Assembly (NCBI GenBank): GCA_947179485.1
Contig: OX359246.1
Coordinates: 6,014,001 to 6,078,000 of the forward strand
Direction of reading: 5' to 3'
DNA from: Allacma fusca
Lineage: Eukaryota > Arthropoda > Collembola > Symphypleona > Sminthuridae
Length of the DNA stretch: 64,000 nt
In this document: piece after piece, positions 20,401-29,576 of the stretch
How the letters are laid out: each line of letters starts with the position of its first letter
How positions within the stretch are numbered: position 1 is the stretch's first letter
Notes under the pieces: generated by a model
Database searches by the model: none
Seen by the model: only the letters and a program-made list of their open reading frames with translations
What the model was told of the DNA's origin: nothing
Position numbers and translations under genes: made by a program

Positions 20401-21782
20401 TAAAAATTCACTGGTAATTTTTCCTCTTCGCCGACGATTTATAGTGTATATCAGTTAACTTGCAATTACAAATTGCAATTGCACTAGCAATTGTACTTAT
20501 CGGTGCAATTACATCCAAATGTTTTTACAATTGCCTTACCAACTGCACGTAACTTATGAACTAATTGCAAGTTCAACTTCAGTTATTTGCATGATCGAAT
20601 TATTATATTACTGGTACTTGCATTATCAATTATAATTGTAACTGCAAGTTCGGGTATTCTCAATACTTGCAAAGCCAGAAACGCTACGACAGACATATAG
20701 TTTAATAATCTGCACCTGTAAATGGACATTAGGGGCATTTCAGGCCCCAATTTGAAACCTATTATTACTGAGCGTTTATGTTCAATATTTATATTTTGTT
20801 GAATAAATATTTGAATAAGCCATATACGTTGATCTAATGAACTTAACGTATTTACTCAAGCAAGAACTTAAGTGTCTTAGATCATATTCTATAAATAGGC
20901 TAAAATTCGGATCACCTGTGTTAAGCTTACAAGCAAACTTTAAAGAATTATTTGATGGGAGGTTGGGATACACTTCATATTAGTGTGGTATCGTGGTATT
21001 GCATATTCTTGTTACTTTATTTGTTTACAGGTAATACACGGGGATTTAGCCACTAGAAATGTACTTGTCTTTCATAGTCAAGTTGTGAAGATCACAGATT
21101 TTGGACTCTCCAAAAAATTGTATGCAGATCCGAATTTCAAAATGGATAGCAAGGTAAATCAATATTAACTTTTAATCAAAAGGTGTTTTCTAATTCCAAA
21201 TATATACCTCATAAATTTGGCTGTGAGATTCTTTTATTTTAGATGCATTGTTACAATGTGTGATTATTCGAACCTGCAGGTACCCTTACCCTGGGCTTGG
21301 ATGGCATTGGAATCCCTTTGTTTTTTTGAATACTCAACACAATCCGACGTATGGAGCTTTGGGGTCACAATGTGGGAAATATTTTCCATGGGTCGGACTC
21401 CATTTTATGGTATAAGACCAAATGATTATACAAATCAACTGCAAGCTGGATTGCGACTTCCAAAACCTACGTTAGCATCTGAAGACATGTATGAGTAAAT
21501 ACTGCACTATATATACTAGCAAGTATCACATGGATTCCTTTCCAATTTAAATATTCTAGAACCGGTCCACTAACGGGTTTTACTAATAAATGAGCAAAAT
21601 TATGAGGATACATTCCAACGACTGATAATTCTAGCTCTTCTAATTTGTCTTCTTTTTGTATATTGTGTATTTAAAGATACAACTTCATTCTAACGTGCTG
21701 GGAAAATAATCCTCATGATAGACCTGAGTTCTCGAAGTGCGAGGCATTTATTTCGTCGGTAGAACTAGGACCACAAGAATGA
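8422..21782 (+). CDS. Receptor gene A: Ig-like, i-type lysozyme-like and tyrosine kinase domains (5' end outside window)
   Basis: This is a spliced membrane receptor, VEGFR/PDGFR-like in its ectodomain style. Exons: 8422-8528, 9419-9589, 10825-11004, 11085-11144, 11256-11473, 12682-13038, 13110-13245, 13346-13569, 13752-13914, 15370-15527, 15740-15816, 16372-16487, 16823-16993, 17832-18017, 18145-18245, 18811-18958, 19083-19289, 19403-19514, 19595-19691, 21031-21153, 21280-21494, 21677-21782. Joined they give about 1143 residues without a stop, ending in TGA. The first visible exon starts inside a codon in the phase left by exon 15740-15816, so further units probably lie upstream of element A. 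All splice sites are GT..AG except a likely GC donor after 19289. It is probably functional, because 22 exons stay in phase. Confidence 0.8.
8529..9418 (+). other. Gene A intron c-d
   Basis: There is no gene here. The intron resembles the equivalent gene B intron (58809-60033) in several stretches, such as AAGCGAAAAATTTATA and the AATAAGTTTG region. The two receptor copies therefore arose by duplication of genomic DNA, not through mRNA. Confidence 0.6.
9590..10824 (+). other. Gene A intron d-e with a CAGGGGTCGG-type repeat
   Basis: No coding exon is visible. A G-run lies at about 10033-10049. A segment beginning CAGGGGTCGGATTT at 10144 matches the end of the hAT-like element at 24521 and contains pieces such as CCCTGCTGAA and CCCTGCAGGGA. 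Its right end was not found, so I treat it as a decayed copy. Confidence 0.45.
11085..13038 (+). other. Gene A exons f, g, h: linker and receptor-type Ig-like region
   Basis: The short exon 11085-11144 is a linker. Exon 11256-11473 contains FLKCEALYPIRWMAPKP, like the B and C strands of the first Ig domain of VEGFR/PDGFR-type receptors. Exon 12682-13038 contains SRKMRCESYS, like an F strand, and then a beta-rich segment (FIIPALAKEFRGNYTIPVT). The same pair is found in gene B at 38642-39449 and 63101-64000, and as a relic at 38135-38510. The fold assignment is inference from the Cys and Trp pattern. Confidence 0.6.
11474..12681 (+). other. Gene A intron g-h
   Basis: No exon is visible. Segments at 11560-11730 (CTGTTGACAAATGTTT, AAATCCCTATTTACAGAACA) and 12535-12600 match one arm of the palindrome in the homologous gene B intron. 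Scattered ACCTGTACC-like words suggest decayed copies of the short elements described below. Confidence 0.45.
13110..13569 (+). other. Gene A invertebrate-type lysozyme (destabilase-like) domain, two exons
   Basis: Exons 13110-13245 and 13346-13569 encode about 120 residues with the cysteine framework of i-type lysozymes: CAECICRASSRC, then CNSDKVCG, then CMRQEVCA, LIKNYYY, DCNKDGILSCEDY, LH, and a final C and EC. The DCNKDGILSCED stretch (13435-13470) also has EF-hand-loop spacing, as in arthropod i-type lysozymes. At the position of the catalytic Glu of bivalve enzymes (CxCxxES) codon 13158-13160 is Ser. An Asp remains three residues after the next Cys. The usual aromatic stretch after CG is shortened. 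The domain is therefore probably non-catalytic. It lies between Ig-like exons, in frame with the kinase. Confidence 0.85.
13752..15816 (+). other. Gene A exons k, a, b: second receptor-type Ig-like region
   Basis: Exon 13752-13914 carries YDPRIGLKVDELPD, a YDP-G motif reminiscent of the start of the second Ig domain in VEGFR-like receptors. Exon 15370-15527 holds two cysteine pairs (LIYCEITTPGTYPQP and GRCASFAECQLKF). Exon 15740-15816 is basic and hydrophilic at its end. All three recur in gene B (53353-53515, 58015-58172, 58439-58515) with identical lengths of 163, 158 and 77 bases. Confidence 0.6.
13915..15369 (+). other. Gene A intron k-a
   Basis: This 1.45-kb AT-rich intron contains no exon, repeat end or RNA gene that I can support. 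Confidence 0.4.
15817..16371 (+). other. Gene A intron b-c
   Basis: There is no coding signal. It corresponds in position to the intron that holds element A upstream. Confidence 0.4.
16522..16677 (+). repeat. Short CAGGGGTC-ended repeat in gene A intron
   Basis: It starts CAGGGGTCAGATTT and ends AAATTCGACCCCTG, so the ends are inverted repeats related to the element at 24521. It contains AAATCCCTGCTT. No flanking 8-bp duplication is seen, so it is probably an old or truncated copy. Confidence 0.55.
16994..17831 (+). other. Gene A intron d'-e'
   Basis: I see no gene. The intron is AT-rich without a recognisable repeat. Confidence 0.35.
18145..18245 (+). other. Gene A transmembrane exon
   Basis: One exon encodes a hydrophobic helix (VIAGVIIVNIAVLIVFV) followed by the stop-transfer run ARRKVA. 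This places the Ig and lysozyme domains outside the cell and the kinase inside. No equivalent exon of gene B is within the window. Confidence 0.85.
18246..18810 (+). other. Gene A intron between transmembrane and juxtamembrane exons
   Basis: I see no coding or repeat feature. Confidence 0.35.
18811..18958 (+). other. Gene A juxtamembrane exon
   Basis: This exon gives 49 residues, acidic and hydrophilic (TIPPEEVDKFILG near its start), and ends in phase 1 into the kinase exon. One Tyr is visible (AAEYMAF). A decayed equivalent is recognisable in the pseudogene near 34650-34705. Confidence 0.6.
19083..21782 (+). other. Gene A tyrosine kinase domain (six exons)
   Basis: Visible motifs are the glycine loop GSGNFGIVYKG, VAIK with Lys at 19157-19159, a helix-C Glu (FLKEIKVM), catalytic loop HGDLATRN (21037 on), DFG at 21097-21105, DVWSFGVTMWEI, and CWENNPHDRPEF near the end. 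These residues suggest an active kinase. HGD replaces the common HRD, the APE triplet is ALE (WMALESL), and there is no long kinase insert. The protein stops about 15 residues after the RPEF motif, so there is no C-terminal phosphotyrosine tail. The intron after 19289 must use a GC donor to stay in frame. Confidence 0.9.
19692..21030 (+). repeat. Gene A kinase intron with a TTGCAATTAC-rich repeat
   Basis: From about 19790 to 20660 the words TTGCAATTAC, GCAATTGCA and GCAAGTT recur in both orientations, clustered near the two ends with an AT-rich centre. This is the organisation of the short hAT-like elements elsewhere in the window, but I could not find terminal repeats or a target duplication. 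Confidence 0.4.
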
Positions 21783-24520
21783 AGATCTACAATCCAAACA
21801 TCATCTAATAACACTTCTATATTGAAAGCTTACAAAATATAAGAAGTTCCGTTTTAGCGGTAAGGGAAGTAACACAAATGATATCACCAGCCTAGTAGGT
21901 AGGTTAAACCCGGGATATAGTGACAGTAAGTGACATAGTGGGTGGGTAAATTTTTCGTTACATGTTGTCATCGTTGTATTTCAGATACATTACTCACTAC
22001 GATAAATTATTAACTAACATTTTCAGGAAATAAAATAATGCCCTAATGTATTAAATATAATGAAAACAAAAATAATTCCATAAGTTGTTTTCCTCATTCA
22101 TGATGAACTTTCAGCCGATAAATCGTCACTGTAGCCTAATTATGAGATGAAATTCCGAAATCCTAGTCCTTTCTCAAAAGTTTTTTAAAAATAGATGGAC
22201 GCTGAAGTGGTATGCATTGTTTATTTTTACGCTTGCAAATTATCACTCCACGTGGATTCAAAATTACCGCCTACTACAACATTTCAAACATACAATGCGC
22301 ATTCATGATATAACAATCCAAGGAGGGTGGGTGGTTGGACTAAAAAATGATTCCCAATGATTAAGAGGTAGGGGAGTAGCAAAATGCCTTCAACTGTGAT
22401 GATGTCATTTGTATCACTTCCCTAACCGTTATATAAATAGCTTAATTTGTAAATAATAAAGAATATTGAAAAATGTTGGTGAATTATGGATACATTTTTA
22501 AAGCCTTAGTATTCCAGCACACCTCTCTGAATTTTCTCAACCTCTCTCACTGATTCCCGGTCGGACACAGAATTGTCTTCGTAGGGACATATTTGACAGA
22601 TATGTTGAAACCCTAAATCACAATAATCTAACTATGAATAACGGTTAAACTACTGGGATTTGCGCATTTTCAAGAACGTTATTAGCGTTGCGTGGCTTCA
22701 GTGATCCTGTCACAACGGGTTGGAACAAAAGTATGTTTTCCAAACATTTAAGCAAAAAGTAAAAAATAAGTATGTGAGAATTGCGTGCTACTATCACGGC
22801 TAATATGTACAACTTGGAAGCAAATATTGTCAATGAAACCGTCGTAAATCAGGGGTAAATACGTTATTTTATTTAATGGTCATACATACGAAAATGTTTG
22901 CAGAATACAACAGTAATTATTTTTCAGTGTACAAGTTTTAAAAAAGACCCCAAAACAAATGCTGAAAAAAATCATCTAAATCTTTTTTCCACATTTATAT
23001 TGGTTTCAGTGGAATCCATTTTTACAAAGATGCTTTTTTACTGATTCGAAAAAAATCGAATTTTCAACTTTTGAAAAATTTGTTCCAGAAAAAAACTCGA
23101 AGCATGGATATGCACTTATCCCACATGAAAAAAGATTTGAGGATAACTTCTACACCCTTTGACCAAATCCTAATATTAAGGGCTTAAAGTCAATGACAGA
23201 ATTTGTACTACCTAAAATGTTTAACTCAGCTCTTCAGCATGTATACTTTACGAGATCTGAAGCTGTTTATACCCAAGTTTTCCCTTGAGTCTACGGAATT
23301 GCCTATCCTAATACACTGCAGTTTTTTTAAAGGTCTTCCCCAACAACAACTTTGATAAAACGTTTGCACATATGTCTGCGTAATTATTGCAAGCAAGTAT
23401 GCAAAATCTTATGATGTGATCACAAGGGTTTATACCCTTAACAAGTATTTTAAAAAAATGCAAAATATGGTTGCCATAATCAACACCTTCAATATTCGGC
23501 ACATAGCTTCAAGTCTTTCCAATAATAACAACTAATTAAAATATTAAAACTTCATGAAAATTTAAATAATGTATTAATTATTGTTTTTTATTATTGTAAA
23601 TTAAATCAAGAAAGTTTTAAAACAATTAGATTACAAAAGAGGTTCAAAAAAACCAAAACGAAGATGCTTTTAAAAATGCTACCGAATAATATATTATCTA
23701 TAAGTATGTCTTTGCACCCGAGATGCTTTGTTTCATTTATTATCGTGTTATTTCCTTCCATATCAAATGCTGGTTTTTCACTTTTTAGAGCCGTAAAATC
23801 ATCTTCGTTTTGGTTTTTTAACCTCATTTTTTATTATAAATAGCAAGCTTTCGAATAACAACTGTGCTCATCTTCGGGCTATGTACAGTTATATATAGTT
23901 TGTTATATAATTTAAATTTTCCATCTAAATCACCATATCATAAAACACAGTATACATTAATTGGAAAAAAATAAGCCTATGTAGGTTTTCATCGACTGTA
24001 AAAACATTAAACTGTACAAATAACAACTTTGACGTACCACATGATATTGCTTCGGCATAAACCTCTTCTTACAAAGAACCAAAACAGTCCGTCCGACCAG
24101 CATTTCGTCCCTACTGAATAGACATTTTTAGCATCCCAGTAAATTAGTACATGTATCCTGAACTCATTTTATATTTTATTTTGACCACATTTATTACAGT
24201 ATGGATTGACCAAACCACTACAAATCAATAGTTAGCTCATTCGGTTTCTGGAGCAGTGTTAACGGTAGGAAGAGCGGCAATTAATTTTTAATTTACCTTT
24301 GTTTTCACATACACAAACGAAATCCAAATAATTGCATTATTATGCGAGAAAAAATTTGATAGCTAAAGTTAGTACAAAAAACCCTGTAAAATACTAACAT
24401 TAACAGAAGTTATTTGCGATTTGATTTTAAAATCGCTGCATCAAATATTAACTTACTACATTAAAATATCAGGTCAGTCGTCCGTCGTGTAAGTTTGTTC
24501 AAAATACTTCCGGAACAACC
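21783..24520. other. Intergenic region with retroelement-like fragments
   Basis: No gene is visible. A 40-bp segment at 22985-23025 and another at 23829-23890, read on the minus strand, match neighbouring stretches at 61894-61985. The second contains GAAGATGAGCACAGTT and TTCGAAAGCTTGCTATTTAT on the minus strand, a compact hairpin-like motif seen near the ends of some invertebrate retroelements. The rest is unique AT-rich sequence. Confidence 0.35.
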
Positions 24521-24969
24521 CAGGGGTCGGATTTATGTGGGAAGACGGGAAGAATCTTCCCAGGGAAATTTTTTCAGCAGGGAAATTTTCAAACGGGTTT
24601 GCAAACAGGGATTTTCAAATCTGTTGACCTTTTTTTGGCAGGGATTTTCGAAATTGTTGAGGTGTTTTCTGGAAAACAATTTTTGTCAGCAGGGATTTTT
24701 GAAACTGTTGAGGTGTTTTACTGAAAATGATTTTTGTCAACAGGGATTTTCGAAATTGTTGGGGTGATTTACGAAAATGATTCTTTGTCAGCAGGGATTT
24801 TCAAATTTGTTGACCTTTTTTTCAGCAGGAATTTTTGAATTTCTTGGGGTGTATTACGAAAATTATTTTGTCAACAGGGAATTTTAAATTTGCTTCGAAC
24901 AGGGACATCATGACCAGCAGGGAAAATGAAAAAAATCTTCCAGGGAGATTTACAAAAATCCGACCCATG
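24521..24969. mobile_element. hAT-like non-autonomous element with internal tandem repeat
   Basis: It starts CAGGGGTCGGATTT and ends AAATCCGACCCATG, giving 14-bp inverted ends with two mismatches. It is flanked by the direct repeat GAACAACC (24513-24520 and 24970-24977), the 8-bp duplication expected for hAT. Inside, a unit of about 58 bp containing CAGCAGGGATTTT and a GTTGAGGTGTTTT-like run is repeated imperfectly about five times. There is no transposase. Confidence 0.85.
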
Positions 24970-25251
24970 GAACAACCCTTAATGATGCAACCCAAGCAAC
25001 ATCTTACAGTTGGGCCAACGGTGGTACAGTGCCGTTGGCGCAGCGCATACTTTGATCGTTGGCAAGATGCTGGACCAAAGTTGTCTCGGAATAATAATGT
25101 GATACTGGCCCGTACTTGTGCCGTTATGCATCGAAAACATATTTTAATGCCTACTTTAGTATTTTATGAAATTATATGAGCTAGTGGGTTATTAAAATAA
25201 TTATTCTGCTCAGGGTTCAAAGTATCAACACAAATTTAATAATATTTATTA

Positions 25252-27177
25252 TTAGTTATTATCATCATGTAGCAGTGGAATACATAAAAATTGATCATTC
25301 TTACAGGGAAATAGAAATATTTTTCGACAAAGATCCTGTTTTTTGACATTCCGAAGTTCCTGCGTAACTTTGACATATTGAATACCAAGAAGCAAACTAT
25401 CAAATGGGTACTCTACAATAGAGCCTAGCGATAAGATTAATTTACACGTACACGTTTCATTTTTTAAATCAATTTCAACCACTAAAAACACTTTACCATC
25501 AACTGACAGAAAACCATTATTACCATTAGGAGCATCATCTGGAACCAACTTTCTTTTACCCAGATTGCTCATACCTTTCAATAAAATTCCATTCCTATGT
25601 ATTTCGTGTTCATGAATGCGGTTACCTACTTGTTCTAAATTGTTATGCTTACTTCGTACAAGCTTTTTTAAAACTTGCATAAAATTTTCAAATTTAAAAG
25701 CAGAACAATTTTCTAAGCTTCCAAAAGGATACACATCGTTAGTCAAATGACTTAACCCATGCATATTGTAGGTAAGTACGTCATCTAAATAGAGTCCAGA
25801 AACCCCACGAACGAATTTTCGCAAATTTGTATTAGCTACGGATATCCACTCATTTGTGACATTTTTTGTTGACATTATGTACATACTAGAACTAAAAAGG
25901 AGAAACAACTTATACAGGTCTGGATCCACACAGTCCTTTAATGAGAACACTCCTGTATATAGCAAAAACTGTCGCAACTCTGTAGCCTTCCAGTGGTCTA
26001 TTTCTCGAAGGCTTCTATTTTTCCTTACGAAATCTGAAGGGGTTAAGCCGTAAATAGAATGCAAATTCAGAGAAATTTTGTTTATAATGCTACTACTCAT
26101 TTTAAAAGGTATTTTACCTCGTAACCATATGTCTATTAATTTTCTCATAACTCCTAAAGTACATAAATGCATATAATCGAGAACTACCTGGCTTACTAAT
26201 CCAAGTTTTAAATCGTGCAAAGGGCTTTGATAATTGTGGTGATTTTTGTGATGAAGTTGATGAAACTGTTCGTCAGTCCTTAACGGAGAATCAAGGGATT
26301 TAAAAATAACTTTACCTGCCCAGCTACATTTTTGCTGGCACCGCTCACAACCATAATAAGCATTGTATGTGACATTTCCTTTTAAATGGTTGCGAGCAGG
26401 AGCATCTGCGATAATTTTGCTAATTCTAATTGCATAAAAGAACGAATTAATAATAATTCCGTTCGATTCAAGATCACTCATTTCCCCGACAAATTCACGA
26501 AAGTATTCATTAGCTGGTGGATTGCTTTTTCCAAAATATAAAGCAATTATAAATGGAATTGTGTTAGGTGACAGGTCAACATATCCCAGCAATGGATAAA
26601 ATTTTGATTTACTACTTCGACTCAACGGAAGCCCATCAGTTCCCACAGTATTAGTTATCGTATTATTTGTATGTAAATGATTGAAATTAGGATGAGATGG
26701 CAATTTTGTAGGAACAAAGCCACTTTCCATACGTTTTAAAATATATTTCGTCACTCCAAAATAAAAATATTTTCCTGTTCCCATGGATACTATATGTTTC
26801 TTATTTTTTCCAGTGCAGAGTAATGTTCTTGGATCACTAGGCAGATCTACACCAGGGATTCGATTAAGAATTTGCAATAAATCTTTCACTGCAGTATGTG
26901 TTATGTTATTTTTCAAAGCCCATTGCACTAAGTCGCTATTTAACTCAAAATCTTCATCCTCGGTAGAAAGTTCACTGCTTACACAACTTACTTCAGAATG
27001 GCTGTTCTGGTCATGGTCATTCACATCAGCGTCGTTTTCTAATTCCTTAAGATTCCTAACAGTATTAGTAACATTTGCTTGAACTTCTTCAGGTAAACAC
27101 TTGTTTCTAATAGCTTCCAAAGTATTCTTTACATATAATCTGCGTTTTCGTAGAATTGCGCACTGAGAAGTTTCCAT
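25252..27177 (-). CDS. Transposase, CACTA/CMC-like (Transposase_21-like family)
   Basis: A single exon encodes 641 residues from the ATG at 27177; the frame is open another 30 bases upstream with no ATG. The order is an acidic N-terminus, GTDGLPLSRSSKSKFYPLLG (the substrate-independent core typical of this family), DAPARNHLKGNVTYNAYYGC with a zinc-knuckle-like CERCQQKC, DYMHLCTLGVMRKLIDIWLRG, DHWKATELRQFLLYTG, and YNMHGLSHLTNDVYPFGSLE followed by CSAFKFENFMQVLKKLV. These runs are characteristic of a large group of eukaryotic transposase-domain proteins. It would cut and join the element's ends. The intact frame and matching terminal repeats suggest recent activity. Confidence 0.8.
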   Translation of the reverse strand: METSQCAILRKRRLYVKNTLEAIRNKCLPEEVQANVTNTVRNLKELENDADVNDHDQNSHSEVSCVSSELSTEDEDFELNSDLVQWALKNNITHTAVKDLLQILNRIPGVDLPSDPRTLLCTGKNKKHIVSMGTGKYFYFGVTKYILKRMESGFVPTKLPSHPNFNHLHTNNTITNTVGTDGLPLSRSSKSKFYPLLGYVDLSPNTIPFIIALYFGKSNPPANEYFREFVGEMSDLESNGIIINSFFYAIRISKIIADAPARNHLKGNVTYNAYYGCERCQQKCSWAGKVIFKSLDSPLRTDEQFHQLHHKNHHNYQSPLHDLKLGLVSQVVLDYMHLCTLGVMRKLIDIWLRGKIPFKMSSSIINKISLNLHSIYGLTPSDFVRKNRSLREIDHWKATELRQFLLYTGVFSLKDCVDPDLYKLFLLFSSSMYIMSTKNVTNEWISVANTNLRKFVRGVSGLYLDDVLTYNMHGLSHLTNDVYPFGSLENCSAFKFENFMQVLKKLVRSKHNNLEQVGNRIHEHEIHRNGILLKGMSNLGKRKLVPDDAPNGNNGFLSVDGKVFLVVEIDLKNETCTCKLILSLGSIVEYPFDSLLLGIQYVKVTQELRNVKKQDLCRKIFLFPCKNDQFLCIPLLHDDNN

Positions 27178-27234
27178 GGTTGTGATAAATTGAAGATTAA
27201 CACACACTGATTAAAAAAATTATTGTTGTCGTAT

Positions 27235-29047
27235 CTACTGTTGAACACGCTTTGATCTTCCACCCTTGCGATCTCCAGCGCCACGAAACCAAATTCCACA
27301 ATTTATTTCAACCTCCGCTTCCGACACGTTGTGTGTATCTGCAATGGCACCTGTAATTTACCCCAAAAAATAGAACTAGAGTCAAGAATATGAAAACGAA
27401 TAACTAAATAAATAACAAATAAATCTCTGAATAAATGCCGCACCAATCAAAATTTTGGCCAATTCCAAATTCTTGAAAGCAGTCTTATTGGCTCCTTTCT
27501 TGGAAACTCCAGTTAGATTGATTCCGCGAATGGAATACTCGTGCTCAAAAATTCGGGACAGAACGCGGCGACCATGATGATTTGCATTGAGACCCCCAAT
27601 GACAGCGCACCAATTGTACTTCAGTAAAAAACAAATCCATTAATATGTTTTAAATTAGAAATTGGTAAACACTAAATTACCTCAGTAACCAACTATATTA
27701 CCATTTGCGCTCCAGAAGATGAAGTTTTTACAATACTCTCTGCTGCTGTGAGTTCTTCATCAGACTTGATAGGTAGCTCAATTGGACACCGCTGAGTTTG
27801 CGCTCGTGACTGCTTTGTTACATTTAATTTAATAATTTCCACATCAGCTTTTATTTCAGAAAGCTCTTTGACAATTACTTCCTGAAACCCTGAAAGGCAA
27901 TTCATTTTTATGGCCTGAGGTTTAATTTGATGTTTTAATTGAAATCATTACTAATGCGTCAAACGTAATGTACTTACGCTGAAACTCTTCATAAAAATCC
28001 CTCATAGACACATCAGGTTTCAAAGTACGTGCTTGAGGTGCACAGGTGGTCCGCGGAGCTGCGAACGATTGGTACGAGCAATGAGGAACTGAAAAATCCA
28101 TATAACGTGGTTATGATTTTTTGCAAACGTATTTTATTAATTTTTTAATTATGACGTGATTGAAAGAATTATTACCTGCGATCTGCTGACTGAATTCGTT
28201 GATACTGTCATAGGTTTCTTGGGCTAAGGACAAGAAATACGATAAAGTTTTGAAAAACAATAACATAATTATTTTCATTACAAAAACATAAATTGGAATT
28301 TGTTTGACACACAACATTGGACACCTATAGACTCCTCTGTACCAGCACTAGCTTCAGGATTTAATGGACCTACATAAAATGCAATAATAATGGTAAAATT
28401 ATTTACAAAATCGATTCGTTTCGAAATACCAAGTACATACCTAACGTAAACAATGGCCGCAGTGAATTTACAGTTCTTTGTGCATCTTCATTGCTCGGTT
28501 CAGAGAACGTAGTCTGTATTTTCTGAGCAGGTTTCCCTTTTGGGGTTGATGGTGACAAAACAGGGGAATACTTATTTACAGGCCTTCGTTGCCGGGATTT
28601 TCTGACGTGGTCGTCTTCCGATGAGTCACTGGTTTCTACCGTGGAAGTTAATTCGTAAGTAGAAGCTTTTGAACTCGCTCTTGCAAAATCGTCTGGCAAA
28701 AATTTACAAAAATTAAATTCGTTAATTTAATACAACGAACATTGATGTGCACGCTATTTTCTTTTTGAAAGGAGAATAAATTGCTACAATGTACATCACT
28801 ACATAAGTTGTTTAAAAATGAATTTCAGATAAATTTAATTTTAATTCTTACTGGATCGACATACAAGTCGGATGTAATATGATGGCCAATCCTTGCCGGG
28901 TAAAGATTCTGGTTTTTTCCGTAACGAAGTCTTGCCCGGCCCAATGGGGAAATAGCAAAAATCCTTTCGCTTTTTGTCAAACCAAGTTGATGGAACAACG
29001 TCTACGGTACCTTCTGTTAAAAATTCAACAACACAAAATCTTTTCAT
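27235..29047 (-). CDS. DUF4806-type protein encoded by the DNA transposon
   Basis: There are eight exons on the minus strand: 28852-29047, 28441-28692, 28325-28369, 28176-28223, 27978-28088, 27702-27889, 27444-27618 and 27235-27350. They sum to 1131 bases, in frame, giving 376 residues. The N-terminus (FCVVEFLTEGTVDVVPSTWF, then PGKDWPSYYIRLV) matches the usual opening of DUF4806 proteins. The middle is Ser-rich with a short helical segment (EVIVKELSEIKADVEIIKL). The C-terminus, from GLNANHHGRRVLSRIF through KTAFKNLELAKILI, is the DUF4806-like core, followed by a short basic tail. The function is unknown. Placement inside the terminal repeats and upstream of the transposase suggests an accessory role in transposition, which is inference. 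Confidence 0.7.
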
Positions 29048-29576
29048 TTTTTTTCTATCATGGTTATTTTCTATTTTACTTTTAGTTTAAATTAAAGGCC
29101 TGAAAATACTGTTTGTCACTACAGCAACTGTTATAACTATCCAATTCTAACACTCACATCAAACCTATCAAGTTTGTTGCTCAAGCTTTTGAAAATGTTT
29201 TAATTTTGACGAACAAATTGGGCCCATGCCGTTTATTTGTAATTTTGGAGGTTAAAATCCACGAGTTTGTTGCTGAAAGAAAATCAAATGCCTCCAAAAC
29301 ATTTTATGCTACGCATGACCATTAGGTGGGTTATGGATTGATGTGAGAGATATATAACACCGTATTGCGTTTATATGCCAGCACCGGACCAGCAAGCGGT
29401 GTTGGAAACTGGTAATAAATACTTTGGGGTGTGTTGAGAATTTGCGTTCACTATTGGCAAATCTATATTAAAGGCGATTGGCCCAGTGGAGTTAGCAGGC
29501 AATAAATCGACATGGCAGCTTACCAGCAATAGTATATGCTGGGCCGTTACCTGGCCAACTTTCAATGTTGCTTGGG

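Larger units (their letters stand above)
24991..29576 (-). mobile_element. DNA transposon with CACTA/CMC-like transposase and DUF4806-type gene
   Basis: The ends are the perfect 12-bp inverted repeats CCCAAGCAACAT (24991-25002) and ATGTTGCTTGGG (29565-29576). The similarity continues inward imperfectly, with GTTGGCC and CAGC-CATACT words in both arms. A 2-bp AA flanks each side. Between the ends lie two minus-strand genes, an 8-exon gene of DUF4806 type and a one-exon transposase. Both are intact, so the element may be autonomous. Assignment to the CACTA/CMC group rests on the transposase only. Confidence 0.75.

Noticed and set aside
24495-25179. Two plus-strand open frames across the tandem repeat
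   Set aside because: They follow from the repeat unit lacking stops; the borders of the hAT-like element explain the sequence.
27178-27207. Transposase start upstream of 27177
   Set aside because: The upstream codons are open but contain no ATG.
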